Part shown: positions 54,090 to 64,000 of the stretch, in pieces
Layout: every line of letters begins with the position of its first letter
Numbering within the stretch: position 1 is the first letter of the stretch
Source of the DNA: Rhizobium freirei PRF 81
Lineage (GTDB): Bacteria > Pseudomonadota > Alphaproteobacteria > Rhizobiales > Rhizobiaceae
Reading direction: 5' to 3'
NCBI RefSeq assembly: GCF_000359745.1
Contig: NZ_AQHN01000011.1
Coordinates: forward strand, 124,001-188,000
DNA: 64,000 nucleotides
Made by a program: the position numbers and the translations under genes
Notes under the pieces: model-generated
Databases searched by the model: none
What the model was told of the DNA's origin: nothing
The model's input: only the letters and a program-made list of their open reading frames with translations

Positions 54090-55907
54090 TCAGGCGGCCC
54101 GGCGACGATGATCCATGGCCGGATGGCCATCGTTGACGCGGAAGCCGCGGATGAGCGCGAGCAGGTCTTCCGTATCGGCGGCGAGCGTCTCGGCCGATGC
54201 GGTTGTTTCCTCTGCCATCGCGGCGTTCTGCTGCGTCGCCGCATCGAGCTGGTTCATCGAAGAGGAGATCGAGCGCAGCGTCGTATCCTGCTCGGAGGCG
54301 CTGTGAGCGATCTTCGAGACGATTTCGTTGGCGGCCTTGATCTGATCGGAGATGCGCTTCAGCGCTTCGCCTGCCTCGCCAACGAGGCGCACGCCTTGGT
54401 CGACCTGGCCGGAAGAGCGGGCGATCTGGTCCTTGATCTCCTTGGCGGCTGCCGCGGAGCGCTGGGCGAGTTCCCGTACTTCCTGGGCGACGACGGCAAA
54501 GCCCTTGCCGGATTCGCCCGCGCGGGCGGCCTCGACGCCGGCATTGAGCGCCAGAAGGTTGGTCTGGAAGGCGATCTCGTCGATGACGCCGATGATCTTG
54601 CCGATTTCCGCCGAGGACTTCTCGATGCCGCTCATCGCTTCGATGGCCTGGGCAACCACGGCATCGCTGCGCGACGCTTCGGTGCTGACGGCATGAACGC
54701 GCTTGCTGGCTTCGTCGGCGCCTTCCGCCGTTTGGCGCACGGCAACGGTGAGTTCGTCGAGTGCTGCCGAGGTCTCCTCCAGGCTGGCGGCCTGGCGCTC
54801 GGTGCGCTGCGACAGTTCGTTGGAGGCGCGACGGATTTCTTCCTTGCTAAGGCCGATATCGTTGCCCTTGGCGTTGACGCGTCCCATCGCGGCTTCCAGA
54901 TGCGACAGCGCCTCGTTGAAGTTGTTGCGAAGGCCGGCATAGCTGGCGCCGAGATCGCCGCAACGCACCATCAGATCGCCGCGGGCGAGATCTTCGAGCG
55001 CCTTGCCGATCACGGAGACGACTCGCGTCTGTTCGCGAGCCTCGTCCTGCTGCTGGCGCAGATTCTGTTCGCGCTCGCTGCTGATTTCGAGCTCCTGCGC
55101 CGCCTGGCGTTCGGCCAGCATATGGCGTTCGCGGACCTTTTCCTGCAGAGCCTGCGTTGCCTTCGCCATCATGCCGATCTCGTTGCGCATCTCTGTATGC
55201 GGGATGACGATCTTCATATCCTCGTCAGCCACTGCCTTCAGTGCGGCATGGACGTCGGCGAGTGGCTTGGTGATTCCGCGGATGAAGTAGAGGGCGGCTC
55301 CGATGCCGACTGCGAAAACGATGCCGCAGATGAGCAGGGCACGCCACATCGTCGCGTTGATCTGCTCCTGCAGGTCATCCATGTAGACGCCGCAGCCCAG
55401 CACGATCTGCCAGGGGTCGAAAGCTGCCGAATAACTGCCCTTCAGGAAGAAGTCGCTGTTGGGATGGCCAGGCTTGTTCCAGTAGTAGATTGTGCGGCCG
55501 CCACCCTTGATGGCCTTTTCCACCATTTCCTTGCTGAAATGGGTGCCGTTCTTGTCGACCTGCGAGGACATGTCCTTGCCGATATTGACCGGGCTCGGGT
55601 GAATGCGCTGCACCACATTGTAGTCGAAGCCGAAGAAGTAGCCTGCCGGCGCGAAGCTGACATGCGACAGCACCTTGAAGGCCTCGGCCTGGGCCGCCTC
55701 ATGCGTCATCTCACCGGATTTTTCGCGCTGATAATACTGATTCATAACGGAGATGCCGGATTCGACCTGAGTGCGCAGCATGTCGAAGCGGTCGTCATAG
55801 ATGGAATCGGCCTGCGATCTGATCTGGAAATAGGTTGCCACCGCGAAGGCAGCCATCAGAAGGCCGAGCAGGGCGAATAATTGATGTGCGATCTTGAGAT
55901 TCTTCAA
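54090..55907 (-). CDS. Methyl-accepting chemotaxis protein with a single Cache domain
   Basis: A 605-residue chemoreceptor. Transmembrane helix 1 is at about 8-27; a periplasmic sCache_2-like domain (about 28-185) with AGYFFGFDY and GSYSAAFDPWQI follows; helix 2 is at about 190-210, then a HAMP region and a coiled-coil signalling domain with the hairpin tip EIAFQTNLLALNAGVEAARAG. No CheR-tethering pentapeptide is at the C-terminus. Read from a TTG with GGAGG 5 bases upstream; a GTG 12 bases earlier would overlap that site. Related rhizobial receptors sense small carboxylates, but the ligand here is unknown. Confidence 0.88.
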   Translation of the reverse strand: MKNLKIAHQLFALLGLLMAAFAVATYFQIRSQADSIYDDRFDMLRTQVESGISVMNQYYQREKSGEMTHEAAQAEAFKVLSHVSFAPAGYFFGFDYNVVQRIHPSPVNIGKDMSSQVDKNGTHFSKEMVEKAIKGGGRTIYYWNKPGHPNSDFFLKGSYSAAFDPWQIVLGCGVYMDDLQEQINATMWRALLICGIVFAVGIGAALYFIRGITKPLADVHAALKAVADEDMKIVIPHTEMRNEIGMMAKATQALQEKVRERHMLAERQAAQELEISSEREQNLRQQQDEAREQTRVVSVIGKALEDLARGDLMVRCGDLGASYAGLRNNFNEALSHLEAAMGRVNAKGNDIGLSKEEIRRASNELSQRTERQAASLEETSAALDELTVAVRQTAEGADEASKRVHAVSTEASRSDAVVAQAIEAMSGIEKSSAEIGKIIGVIDEIAFQTNLLALNAGVEAARAGESGKGFAVVAQEVRELAQRSAAAAKEIKDQIARSSGQVDQGVRLVGEAGEALKRISDQIKAANEIVSKIAHSASEQDTTLRSISSSMNQLDAATQQNAAMAEETTASAETLAADTEDLLALIRGFRVNDGHPAMDHRRRAA

Positions 55908-56246
55908 TAGTGCCTCCACAGGTAACTAAATACCGGTGCGGTATCCTACCGCCTGTGCGATCGCCTGAGAGAATCTCAATACGCTTGCCGCTGCTTCAAA
56001 TGACATGCTGCTGTCCGGTGGACAACAAAATCGCTGTTTATGTCTAAAAAAGCTTTAATTGCAGAGACATGATTGTATTTCGCGAGAGATGAAACCAGGG
56101 ATATGCTCTCGCTGGTGTCCGTAATACATCGTTAGATCTGTGAATATTGCGCGCGGATCTATTGTATTTTCGATAATTTGAATATTAGTGAGTGCAACTT
56201 TAAATATTGCCGCGCGACGGCTGATCCGTCGGTGCAGGCTCCAGGA
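55908..56246. other. Intergenic region upstream of the chemoreceptor gene
   Basis: 339 bp, AT-richer than the surroundings, without a credible gene. It probably carries the chemoreceptor promoter on the minus strand and the end of the small secreted protein transcript. No clear terminator or promoter pair was recognised. Confidence 0.4.
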
Positions 56247-56675
56247 TTATTGGCGAAGCTGGAAGGCCGAAAGATCGAGCGGAGCAGGTTCGGGAGCTGT
56301 GGCCACTTCCTTCAAGGATGCGGTCTTTGCCGTCACGTCGATGCCGTCGGAGGAGACGCCGGCTGCAGCCAGGGCTTCCGGAGTAGGCTTGCTGACGAAC
56401 ATGACCGGAGAGCCGCCCATCCAGGCTTCGGTGCGCACGACCCTTTTTTCGCCGTCGATATTGCGGATGACAACCGTTTGCGTGCCGGGTGCCAGTGTCG
56501 GAACATTATATTCCTTTTCCACCATCTGCGGCTTGAGGGCAGGGCAATCGGCGCAGCTCTTGGCGACGATGCTGCTCGTCCCACTGCGCATCGTGCCTTC
56601 GACAGACTGGATGGACGAGGCCATGGCTGAACTGCCGGCCAGCACGCATGCCAAGGTCAGGAAGAGGGTACGCAT
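56247..56675 (-). CDS. Small secreted protein with a SCADCP motif
   Basis: A 142-residue exported protein: signal peptide (MRTLFLTLACVLAGSSAMAS) followed by KSCADCPALKP, a TxxRNIDGEKR segment and RTEAWMGGSPVMFVSKP. It resembles proteins that some annotations call plant virulence effector HPE1-like; this is recalled from memory, not verified. The ATG at 56675 has GGAG upstream, whereas an ATG 15 bases earlier overlaps that site. Function unknown. Confidence 0.65.
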   Translation of the reverse strand: MRTLFLTLACVLAGSSAMASSIQSVEGTMRSGTSSIVAKSCADCPALKPQMVEKEYNVPTLAPGTQTVVIRNIDGEKRVVRTEAWMGGSPVMFVSKPTPEALAAAGVSSDGIDVTAKTASLKEVATAPEPAPLDLSAFQLRQ

Positions 56676-56788
56676 CGCAAACAACTCCATCTAGGTTGAT
56701 GGAGACATTAGCGAAGCTTTGTTTCCATACCGTCAGGAGATTAGGTAAAGATTTAATGGACTGCCGATCGCCGGATCGGAGCTTTTGT

Positions 56789-58057
56789 TTACGCTTCGCG
56801 CTCGACTGCGCGCCAGCCGATATCGTTGCGATAAAAGCCGTTTTCCCACTCCACCTCGCCGGCAAGGGCGTAGGCGCGCTTCTGCGCTTCGCTAACAGTC
56901 TTGCCGGTCGCAGTCACGTTGAGAACGCGGCCGCCGGTCGCGACCAGCGTGCCATCTTTCAAGGCTGTTCCGGCATGAAACACCTTGGCGCCGTCACTGT
57001 CGGCCGGTAGTGCCGTAATCGGCGTGTTCTTTGCGTAGGAACCGGGATAGCCTTTAGAAGCCATGACGACGGTCAGCGCCGGGTCGTCGCTCCACTCAGC
57101 GCCCACTTGATCGAGCGTGCCGTTGGCGCATGCAAAGAGCAGCGGCAGCAGATCGCTCTTCAGGCGCATCATCAACACCTGGCATTCGGGATCGCCGAAG
57201 CGGACATTGTATTCGATCAGCTCAGGCCCCTTGGCGGTGATCATCAATCCCGCGAAGAAGACGCCGGAGAAGGGATGGCCGCTTTCCGCCATGCCGCGCA
57301 TCGTCGGCTCGATGATTTCTTTCATCGTGCGCTCGACCATGTCCGGTGTCATGACCGGGGCAGGGGAATAGGCGCCCATGCCGCCCGTGTTCGGGCCTGT
57401 GTCGCCGTCGCCGACGCGCTTGTGGTCCTGGGCCGTTGCCAGCGCCAGCGCATGCTTGCCGTCACAGAGGCAGAAGAAGCTTGCCTCCTCGCCATCCAGA
57501 AAGGCTTCGATGACGACTTCCGCGCCGGCCTCGCCGAATGCGCCTTCGAAGCAGTCGTCGATCGCGGCAAGCGCCTCGTCGACCGTCATCGCGACGGTAA
57601 CGCCCTTGCCGGCGGCAAGCCCGTCGGCCTTGACGACGATCGGAGCGCCCTGCGCACGGACATAGGCTTTTGCCTTCGGCGCATTGTTGAAGCGCTGATA
57701 GGCGCCCGTCGGGATGTTGTAGCGGGCGCAAATGTCCTTGGTGAAACCTTTTGAGCCCTCGAGCTGCGCCGCTGCCGCGGAAGGGCCGAATACGGCGATG
57801 CCGGCGGCGCGCAGCCTATCGGCGATGCCGGCGACCAAGGGCGCCTCCGGCCCGACGACCACGAAGTCGATCGCCTTTTCCTTGCAGAAGGCGACCACGG
57901 CGTCATGATTGTCGACATCGAGAGCGACCAACGTTGCATGGTCGGCAATGCCCGGATTGCCCGGCGCGGCATAGAACTCCGTCATGAGAGGCGATTGCGC
58001 CAGTTTCCAGGCCAGTGCGTGCTCGCGTCCGCCCGATCCGATCAACAGAACTCTCAT
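56789..58057 (-). CDS. purD: Phosphoribosylamine-glycine ligase PurD
   Basis: A 422-residue ATP-grasp enzyme of de novo purine synthesis. [20 protein letters not shown] at the N-terminus, [21 protein letters not shown] and [10 protein letters not shown] are canonical. The ATG with AAAGGG upstream gives the family start; 17 extra residues upstream are not conserved in type. Divergent from the tex gene across about 250 bp. Confidence 0.95.
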   Translation of the reverse strand: MRVLLIGSGGREHALAWKLAQSPLMTEFYAAPGNPGIADHATLVALDVDNHDAVVAFCKEKAIDFVVVGPEAPLVAGIADRLRAAGIAVFGPSAAAAQLEGSKGFTKDICARYNIPTGAYQRFNNAPKAKAYVRAQGAPIVVKADGLAAGKGVTVAMTVDEALAAIDDCFEGAFGEAGAEVVIEAFLDGEEASFFCLCDGKHALALATAQDHKRVGDGDTGPNTGGMGAYSPAPVMTPDMVERTMKEIIEPTMRGMAESGHPFSGVFFAGLMITAKGPELIEYNVRFGDPECQVLMMRLKSDLLPLLFACANGTLDQVGAEWSDDPALTVVMASKGYPGSYAKNTPITALPADSDGAKVFHAGTALKDGTLVATGGRVLNVTATGKTVSEAQKRAYALAGEVEWENGFYRNDIGWRAVEREA

Positions 58058-58305
58058 GGCTTGCCCTTTCGTTGCATCCCTTTGCGCGGTTAAGCGGGCT
58101 TGGGCCAAAGGTCAAGCGTCAAATCCTGTGGAGGTTTCGCCACCAACATTGCCACGCCTTTTTCTATCGCTAAAGCGGGGCATGGTTTGGACGCGAGATC
58201 GCCTCTTCCCTGCGGGATAGGCATGATCTGCGTCGAAAACTGTTTCTCATGCCAGCGGGATCGTGCTTATGGTCCCCTTCACGATTGTCCAGTTCAGAGA
58301 GTCAT

Positions 58306-60615
58306 ATGGCCGCCGATATTCGTTCCCTTGCCGCAACCATTGCCGCCGAGATCAACGCCCGCCCGGATCAGGCCAAATCAGCCATCGAGCTTCTCGACGA
58401 AGGCGCGACCGTGCCGTTCATCGCCCGATACCGCAAGGAAGTCACCGGCGGCCTCGACGACACACAGCTCCGCACGCTGGCCGAGCGGCTCGTCTATCTG
58501 CGCGAACTGGAAGCCCGCCGCGCCGCCATCATCGAATCCATCACCGGCCAGGGCAAGATGACCGACGAGCTTATGCGCAAGGTCGCAACCGTCGCCACCA
58601 AGGCCGAACTGGAAGATCTCTATCTGCCCTACAAGCCGAAGCGCCGCACCCGCGCCGAGATCGCCAGGGAGCGCGGCCTCGGCCCGCTCGCGGACACCAT
58701 TCTCGCCGACCGCTCGAAAGAACCCGCCGTTCTCGCCGAGGGCTTCATCACGGCCGAAGTGGCCGACGTGAAGACGGCGCTGGAAGGCGCACGCGACATC
58801 ATCGCCGAAGGCATTGCCGAAAATGCCGACCTCCTCGGCAAGCTGCGCGGCCATATGAAAACGAACGCCACCTTGAAGGCCGTTGTCGTCGACGGCAAGC
58901 AGGAGGCCGGCGCGAAGTTTTCCGATTACTTCGCTCATCAGGAGCGCTGGGCAACGGCGCCTGGCCATCGTGCGCTCGCGATGCTGCGCGGATGGAACGA
59001 AGAGGTCCTGACGCTGACGATCGATGTGGATGTGGACGCCGTCTCGCCGAACAAGCCGGTCGAGCGGATGATCGCCACCACCTACGAGATCGGCCCGAAC
59101 CGGCCGGGCGACCGCTGGCTGATGGACGTTGCGAGCTGGACATGGCGCGTAAAACTCTCCATGTCGCTGTCGCTCGACCTGATGCGCGAACTGCGCGAGC
59201 GCGCCGAGGAAGAGGCGATCCATGTCTTCGCCCGCAATCTGAAGGATCTGCTATTGGCGGCTCCTGCCGGCTCGCGCGCCACCATGGGGCTCGACCCGGG
59301 CATCCGCACCGGCGTCAAGGTGGCTGTCGTCGATGGCACCGGCAAGCTCCTGGAGACGACGACGGTCTATCCTTTCCCGCCGAAGAACGACGTGCGCGGT
59401 ACGCAGGCGACCCTGGCGGCCCTTGTCCGCAAGCATAAGGTCGAGCTGATCTCCATCGGCAACGGCACCGGCAGCCGCGAGACGGAGAAGCTGGTGGCCG
59501 ATATGCTCGCCGAATTGCCGGCACCGAAGCCGACCAAGGTCATAGTTTCGGAAGCCGGCGCCTCTGTCTATTCCGCCTCGGAAACGGCAGCGCTTGAATT
59601 CCCTGGCCTCGACGTCTCGCTGCGCGGCGCCGTCTCCATCGCCCGCCGCTTGCAGGACCCGCTGGCCGAACTGGTGAAGATCGAGCCGAAGTCGATCGGC
59701 GTCGGCCAGTATCAGCATGACGTCGACCAGCAGAAACTGTCCCGCTCGCTGGATGCGGTCGTCGAAGACGCTGTCAATGCCGTCGGCGTCGATCTGAACA
59801 CGGCCTCGGCGCCGCTGCTGGCCCGCGTCTCGGGCCTTGGCCCCTCGATCGCCGAGGCGATCGTCAAGCATCGCGATGGCGAAGGCGCATTCGAAACCCG
59901 TCGCGATCTGTTGAAGGTCGCGCGCCTCGGTCAGCGCACCTTCGAACAATGCGCCGGCTTCCTGCGCATCCCGAATGGCAAGGAGCCGCTGGACGCTTCC
60001 TCCGTGCACCCGGAAGCCTACGGCGTCGCCAAGAAGATCGTCGCCGCCTGCGGCCGCGATCTGCGCACGCTGATGGGCGATACGGCGACGCTGAAGGCCG
60101 TCGACATCAGGCAGTTCATCGATGACAAGTTCGGTCTGCCGACCGTGCGCGACATCATCGCCGAGCTGGAAAAGCCCGGCCGCGACCCGCGTCCGAGCTT
60201 CAAGACCGCGACCTTCGCCGAAGGCGTCAACGAGATCAGCGACCTCAAGCTCGGCATGCTGCTGGAGGGCACGGTCACCAATGTCGCAGCCTTTGGCGCC
60301 TTCGTCGATATTGGCGTCCATCAGGACGGTTTGGTGCATGTCTCGCAATTGGCCGACCGCTTCGTCAAGGATCCGCACGAGGTCGTCAAAGCCGGCGACG
60401 TGGTGAAGGTGCGGGTTGTCGAAGTCGACGTGAAGCGGAAGCGAATCGCTCTCTCGATGCGCAAAGATGGCGGCACTGTGGCAGCCCCGTCCGGACGCGA
60501 GTCGCGCGAGCAAGGCGGCGTTCGCAACGCTGGCGTTAGGAGCAATACCCGTCCGAAGAGCGAGGAACAGGGTAGTTTTGGCGCCGCTTTGGCGGATGCA
60601 CTTAAACGAAAATAA
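58306..60615 (+). CDS. tex: Tex family S1-domain RNA-binding protein
   Basis: A 769-residue transcription accessory protein. In order: an N-terminal helical region ([18 protein letters not shown]), a YqgF/RuvC-like domain ([18 protein letters not shown]), a helix-hairpin-helix domain ([16 protein letters not shown]) and a C-terminal S1 domain at about 645-715 ([23 protein letters not shown]). Start taken at the ATG giving [10 protein letters not shown]. Tex acts on transcription and RNA, with roles in virulence or stress in other bacteria. Confidence 0.93.
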   Translation: MAADIRSLAATIAAEINARPDQAKSAIELLDEGATVPFIARYRKEVTGGLDDTQLRTLAERLVYLRELEARRAAIIESITGQGKMTDELMRKVATVATKAELEDLYLPYKPKRRTRAEIARERGLGPLADTILADRSKEPAVLAEGFITAEVADVKTALEGARDIIAEGIAENADLLGKLRGHMKTNATLKAVVVDGKQEAGAKFSDYFAHQERWATAPGHRALAMLRGWNEEVLTLTIDVDVDAVSPNKPVERMIATTYEIGPNRPGDRWLMDVASWTWRVKLSMSLSLDLMRELRERAEEEAIHVFARNLKDLLLAAPAGSRATMGLDPGIRTGVKVAVVDGTGKLLETTTVYPFPPKNDVRGTQATLAALVRKHKVELISIGNGTGSRETEKLVADMLAELPAPKPTKVIVSEAGASVYSASETAALEFPGLDVSLRGAVSIARRLQDPLAELVKIEPKSIGVGQYQHDVDQQKLSRSLDAVVEDAVNAVGVDLNTASAPLLARVSGLGPSIAEAIVKHRDGEGAFETRRDLLKVARLGQRTFEQCAGFLRIPNGKEPLDASSVHPEAYGVAKKIVAACGRDLRTLMGDTATLKAVDIRQFIDDKFGLPTVRDIIAELEKPGRDPRPSFKTATFAEGVNEISDLKLGMLLEGTVTNVAAFGAFVDIGVHQDGLVHVSQLADRFVKDPHEVVKAGDVVKVRVVEVDVKRKRIALSMRKDGGTVAAPSGRESREQGGVRNAGVRSNTRPKSEEQGSFGAALADALKRK

Positions 60616-60646
60616 GGACTTAGCGGGAGATCATGCAAGAATGTCA

Positions 60647-60673
60647 CACTCTGGCAGAGTTGTTGCCAGAGTG
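60647..60673. promoter_or_regulatory. Perfect inverted repeat between tex and cfa
   Basis: CACTCTGGCA-GAGTTGT-TGCCAGAGTG, 10 bp arms with a 7-base spacer. It lies 32 bp after the tex stop and about 87 bp before the cfa start. No T-tract follows, so an operator for cfa is at least as likely as a terminator for tex. Confidence 0.6.
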
Positions 60674-60759
60674 CCAACGTGTGCGAAAAGCTGCGCTTGC
60701 CACAAGGCTGCGAGGCGCTAAAGTTGCCTCAATGTCATGTCATAACATTCGAGGCGTCC

Positions 60760-62019
60760 ATGGCGTCGGTACTTTTCTCTCTCGTCAAGAAACTTATCCA
60801 TAAAGGCTCCCTCAAGCTTATGCTCGCTTCCGGCGAGACCCATATGGTCGGCGACGGAAGCGGTGAAACGGTGGTCGTCCGCTTTGCCGATCAGCAGGCG
60901 GAAGACGCTATTGCTCGCGATCCGACGCTCAAGCTCGGTGAAATGTACATGGAGGGCCGTTTCATCATCGAGCAGGGGAACATCTACGAGTTCCTATCGC
61001 TGGTGAAGCAGAATACCACCAATGAGATTTTCGACTTCCGCATGGCGGCACTGCTGCTCGGCCGCATCGCTTTGCAGCAGATCAAGAGCCGCTCGCCGAT
61101 CAACCGCAACAAATACAATGTTGCGCATCATTACGATCTGTCGGCCAAGCTCTTCGATCTCTTCCTCGATGAGGATTGGCAATATTCCTGCGCCTATTTC
61201 AATCCGCCCGGCATCAGCCTCTACGAAGCGCAGGTGGCCAAGAAGCGCCACATCGCTGCCAAGCTTTTGGTCGAGCCAGGTCAGAAAGTGTTGGAAATTG
61301 GTTCCGGCTGGGGCGGCATGGCGATGTACCTCGCCGAAGCCTATCCAGGTCTCGACGTCACCGGCATCACGCTCAGCGAAGAGCAGCTGAAGGTATCGCG
61401 CGAGCGGGCGGCCAAGCGCGGCCTGTCCGATCGCGTCCGCTTCGAGCTGCAGGACTATCGCTACATGGCCGGCAAGAAGTTCGATCGCATCGTCTCCGTC
61501 GGCATGTTCGAACATGTCGGCATCGGCGACTATGGCAAGTTCTTCCGCAAGGTTGCGGAGCTGCTGGATGACAATGGCGTCATGCTGCTGCACTCCATCG
61601 CCCGGCCGAAGCCGAGTTTCGCCACCAACGCCTTCATCGAGAAGTATATTTTCCCAGGCGGATACATCCCGTCGATCGGCGAAACCACGCCGCCGCTTGA
61701 AAAGGCCGGGCTGCTCACCAGGGACGTCGAAACCCTGCCGATGCACTATGCCTATACGCTCAGGCATTGGCGCAATAACTTTGTCGCGCGCAAGGCCGAT
61801 GCCGTCGCGCTCTATGACGAGAAGTTCTTCCGCATGTGGGAGTTCTATCTGGCAGGCTCCGAAATGGGCTTCCGCTGGGATGAGCTTTTCATCATGCAGA
61901 TGCAGATCGCCAAGAACCAGTTCGCCGTGCCTGATAACCGTAATTACATCGGGGAGCGCGAGGCGAAGCTGAAGGAATTCGAGGCGACGCGTGCGCCTCT
62001 GGAAAAGGTGACGTTCTGA
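60760..62019 (+). CDS. cfa: Cyclopropane-fatty-acyl-phospholipid synthase
   Basis: A 419-residue SAM-dependent enzyme that converts unsaturated acyl chains in membrane phospholipids to cyclopropane chains, important for stationary phase and acid tolerance. SAM motif VLEIGSGWGGMA near 201-212, GITLSEEQ, GMFEHVG and the CAYF region are diagnostic. The ATG giving MASVLFSLVKKL has GAGG upstream. Length is normal for the family. Confidence 0.94.
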   Translation: MASVLFSLVKKLIHKGSLKLMLASGETHMVGDGSGETVVVRFADQQAEDAIARDPTLKLGEMYMEGRFIIEQGNIYEFLSLVKQNTTNEIFDFRMAALLLGRIALQQIKSRSPINRNKYNVAHHYDLSAKLFDLFLDEDWQYSCAYFNPPGISLYEAQVAKKRHIAAKLLVEPGQKVLEIGSGWGGMAMYLAEAYPGLDVTGITLSEEQLKVSRERAAKRGLSDRVRFELQDYRYMAGKKFDRIVSVGMFEHVGIGDYGKFFRKVAELLDDNGVMLLHSIARPKPSFATNAFIEKYIFPGGYIPSIGETTPPLEKAGLLTRDVETLPMHYAYTLRHWRNNFVARKADAVALYDEKFFRMWEFYLAGSEMGFRWDELFIMQMQIAKNQFAVPDNRNYIGEREAKLKEFEATRAPLEKVTF

Positions 62020-62113
62020 ACCTTCGCGTATCAATACGTCATCGCGCCGGACTATGGGTTTCCATGGTCCGGCGTTTTGCGCTCAGTCCTGCCAGGTAGT
62101 CAGGATAAGAGTA

Positions 62114-62545
62114 CTATTTGACCACTTTGATGGTCAGATTCTCGTCGCTGACCTTACTTCCGTACAACACGGTCACCCGCAGGGTGAATTGATCGGTGCC
62201 GACAAAACCAGGATCGGACGTGTAATATATCGTAGTGCCTTCAACGGGCTTGCCGCTGCAGATATAGGCGTCGCTATCCTTGTCGTATTTGACGTGAACC
62301 GTGCCATGTTCGAATGTTACTTTGCCATGGCTGGGCTGCTTGACCACCCCTGTATAGGGGTAGGAGTTGAATGTGCAGTCCCGCTTCACCGACGAAGCCA
62401 TTCCGAGCGCCGTCTTCTTGCCGGAAATGACTCTGTGCGAATATTGATCCTGCTTGGCGCCGCCGATCGGTGCGCTGACGCAACCTGATAGTACGACGCT
62501 AATGCTGAGGAATAGGCCTAGGGAAATCAGGGATGTGGTCTTCAT
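62114..62545 (-). CDS. Putative small lipoprotein
   Basis: A 143-residue protein with a lipoprotein signal: MKTTSLISLGLFLSISVVLS followed by GC (lipobox LSGC). The mature part contains YTGVVKQPSHGKVTF and GFVGTDQFTLRV, a pattern typical of Ig-like/cadherin-type adhesion domains with bacterial G-x-D signatures, so an extracytoplasmic structural or binding role is plausible. Start at the ATG with AAAGAGA upstream. Isolated gene, convergent with cfa. Confidence 0.72.
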   Translation of the reverse strand: MKTTSLISLGLFLSISVVLSGCVSAPIGGAKQDQYSHRVISGKKTALGMASSVKRDCTFNSYPYTGVVKQPSHGKVTFEHGTVHVKYDKDSDAYICSGKPVEGTTIYYTSDPGFVGTDQFTLRVTVLYGSKVSDENLTIKVVK

Positions 62546-62813
62546 TTGTTTCTCTTTTAGGGACCTGGGGCTGTGAATGGCCATGTACCACAGAAGATAG
62601 CTGGTAATTACTTATGATTGAGTAGTCTATAGCTTAATTAAATCACCGCGACAGATCGGCACAGGCCGGAAGGTGTCAACCTCAACTTAAATTCGATCTC
62701 CCTGTCGATTCAGCTGCTTTTGGTTAAGAGGCCGGTAACGCGATCCGAATAATTTGAAGCAACTCTAGGGCCGCGTGTATGGCCCTTTGTATTGCGTATC
62801 ATGGAGTTGCATT

Positions 62814-63623
62814 GTGTTTGTAAAAGCGCGTCTTTTCGCCAGCTTTGGTTTGTTTGTCGCCTCCGCTTCCGCGGCTTTTGCCGGAGACGGCCAGCATTTC
62901 TGGTCAGGCAATTGGTATCTAAGCGTCGGCGCGGCCGGTTTCTCGGCGCCGAAATTCGAAGGCGGCAAGCACAACAGGCTGCAATGGCAGCCGCTGGTTT
63001 CGGTTGGCCGGCAGGGGCCGGGGCCGCGTTTCTCCTCGCGCAACGACAATCCGTCTTTCGCTCTCATCGAAAGTGACGCCTTTCGGGTCGGTATCGTCGG
63101 CAAGTTCGTGCGCAGCCGCGACAGCAGTGACGGCAAGGAGCTCAAGGGCCTGAAAAAGGTGAAGTGGGGAGTCGAGGCCGGTGGCTTCGTCGAGGCCTAC
63201 CCGACGGACTGGTTGCGCGCCCGCGTCGAGGTGCGACAAGGCATTCGTGCCCATAGCGGCCTGGTTGCCGATGCCGCCGTCGATGCCTTCACCGACATTA
63301 CCCCGGAACTGCGCCTCTCCGGCGGTCCGCGGATGACGCTTGCCACCAACGACTATTTCAACACCTATTACGGCGTCAACGCACGCGAGGCGGCGGCGTC
63401 GGGCCTCAGTCAGTACAATCCGGGCGGCGGCATCAAGTCCGTTGGCGTTGGCGGCGCGCTGACCTGGAAGGCAACGGAAAACTGGACCACCAGCACGTTC
63501 GTGGAATACACCCGCTTGACCGGCCCCGCCGCAGACAGCAGCCTCGTACGGGAGCGCGGCGATCGAAACCAGCTTCTGATCGGCATGTCCGCCAGCTACA
63601 AGTTCAACTTCACCGCGAACTGA
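62814..63623 (+). CDS. MipA/OmpV family outer-membrane protein
   Basis: A 269-residue beta-barrel-like protein. Signal peptide (MFVKARLFASFGLFVASASA, cleavage after AFA), then alternating beta strands: GNWYLSVGAAGFSAPKFEG, VKWGVEAGGFVEAYP, WLRARVEVRQGI and the C-terminal LIGMSASYKFNF, ending in an aromatic residue region as in barrels. The start is a GTG with GGAG 7 bases upstream; another in-frame GTG lies 39 bases earlier. Function: porin-like or MltA-interacting in other bacteria. Confidence 0.83.
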   Translation: MFVKARLFASFGLFVASASAAFAGDGQHFWSGNWYLSVGAAGFSAPKFEGGKHNRLQWQPLVSVGRQGPGPRFSSRNDNPSFALIESDAFRVGIVGKFVRSRDSSDGKELKGLKKVKWGVEAGGFVEAYPTDWLRARVEVRQGIRAHSGLVADAAVDAFTDITPELRLSGGPRMTLATNDYFNTYYGVNAREAAASGLSQYNPGGGIKSVGVGGALTWKATENWTTSTFVEYTRLTGPAADSSLVRERGDRNQLLIGMSASYKFNFTAN

Positions 63624-63687
63624 GAAATGGGTGGGGCTGCGGCCCCGCCGCTTGACCTTGAGCGCCAGATGTCACTACTACTCGCTC

Positions 63688-64000
63688 ATGCAAAAGACAG
63701 GCGACATCAACGGGCGCGTCGCTGACGCGCCATCCGGCAACTGGGTGTACCGCGTTCTGCCCCCAGGGCTCTGGCCCTATGCGCAGCTTGCGCGCTGGGA
63801 CAGGCCCATCGGCTGGCAGCTCTTGATGTGGCCGTGCTTCTGGTCGGTCGCGCTTGCCGCCAATGCGTCGATTTCCATGGGGCGAGGCTCGCCGGGCTTC
63901 GTGGTGATCTACCATCTTGCGCTCTATTTCGTCGGCGCTGTCGCCATGCGCGGCGCCGGCTGCGCCTATAATGACCTGGTCGACCATGAGATAGATATGT
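63688..64000 (+). CDS. ubiA: 4-hydroxybenzoate polyprenyltransferase UbiA (5' part)
   Basis: The frame starts with ATG and runs off the right edge after 104 residues. It begins MQKTGDINGRVADAPSGNWV, has the RWDRPIGWQLLMWPCFWS segment and hydrophobic helices, and ends at the first aspartate motif GAGCAYNDLVDHEID, which coordinates Mg-pyrophosphate. Ubiquinone biosynthesis, attaching the polyprenyl chain to 4-hydroxybenzoate at the inner membrane. Complementary in role to ispB in this window. Confidence 0.9.
   Translation, partial: MQKTGDINGRVADAPSGNWVYRVLPPGLWPYAQLARWDRPIGWQLLMWPCFWSVALAANASISMGRGSPGFVVIYHLALYFVGAVAMRGAGCAYNDLVDHEIDM

Noticed and set aside
63630..63650. GGGGC...GCCCC hairpin after the MipA/OmpV gene
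   Set aside because: The stem is only five to six base pairs, without a T-tract; left out as a terminator.

Overview
The window looks like the chromosome of a Rhizobiaceae bacterium (Rhizobium or a close relative, Hyphomicrobiales). The evidence is protein-level resemblance, high-GC coding sequence on both strands, a CTTGAC-N17-CTATgt type promoter, a split F0 ATPase operon with b and b' subunits, and rhizobial-style dispersed intergenic palindromes. Almost all of it is housekeeping DNA. No rRNA, tRNA, CRISPR array, transposase or prophage gene was recognised.

Layout. 1-4.3 kb: RNA modification (tadA, rluB, rsmD) and a patatin-like lipase. 4.3-14.6 kb: a KefB-type antiporter, pmbA, a CysQ/IMPase-like phosphatase, DUF4170, then lipid A/Kdo genes (waaA, a HAD phosphatase, lpxK), DUF2093 and mutL. 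14.6-19 kb: a PAS/receiver protein without a kinase domain, a GGDEF-EAL protein and a secreted PRC-barrel protein. 19-23.4 kb: a sugar-acid operon (SMP-30 lactonase, dgoA, dgoK, an SDR dehydrogenase) opposite an IclR regulator, with an operator-like palindrome between them. 23.7-31 kb: an orphan LuxR protein, mrp/apbC, corA, kup and a SleB-type cell-wall hydrolase. 31-34 kb: F0 ATP synthase genes (atpI, atpB, atpE, atpF', atpF). 34-45 kb: a phosphotransferase, rnhB, a radical SAM protein, a glycosyltransferase-like protein, moaB-ispE, a TPR protein, a polyprenyl diphosphate synthase, DUF2007, a tRNA methyltransferase, an S49 protease, and a parDE module whose toxin gene is frameshifted.

45.5-54 kb is the most unusual part. 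The two glycyl-tRNA synthetase subunit genes, glyQ and glyS, are separated by lemA, a class I-like aroA, a DUF2207 gene and a DUF559 (Vsr-like) nuclease gene. A G/C-rich palindromic repeat of about 130 bp lies just upstream of the DUF559 gene. A half copy forms the last codons of that gene. Another full copy lies in frame inside glyS and adds 40 residues to the synthetase. This suggests, but does not prove, a repeat family linked to a DUF559 nuclease, with repeats that can be tolerated inside proteins.

54-64 kb: a Cache-domain chemoreceptor, a small secreted protein, purD, tex, cfa, a small lipoprotein, a MipA/OmpV outer-membrane protein and the start of ubiA, which runs off the window. All functional calls come from reading motifs; no database search was run. 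Where start codons were moved from the longest open frame, the entry gives the reason.
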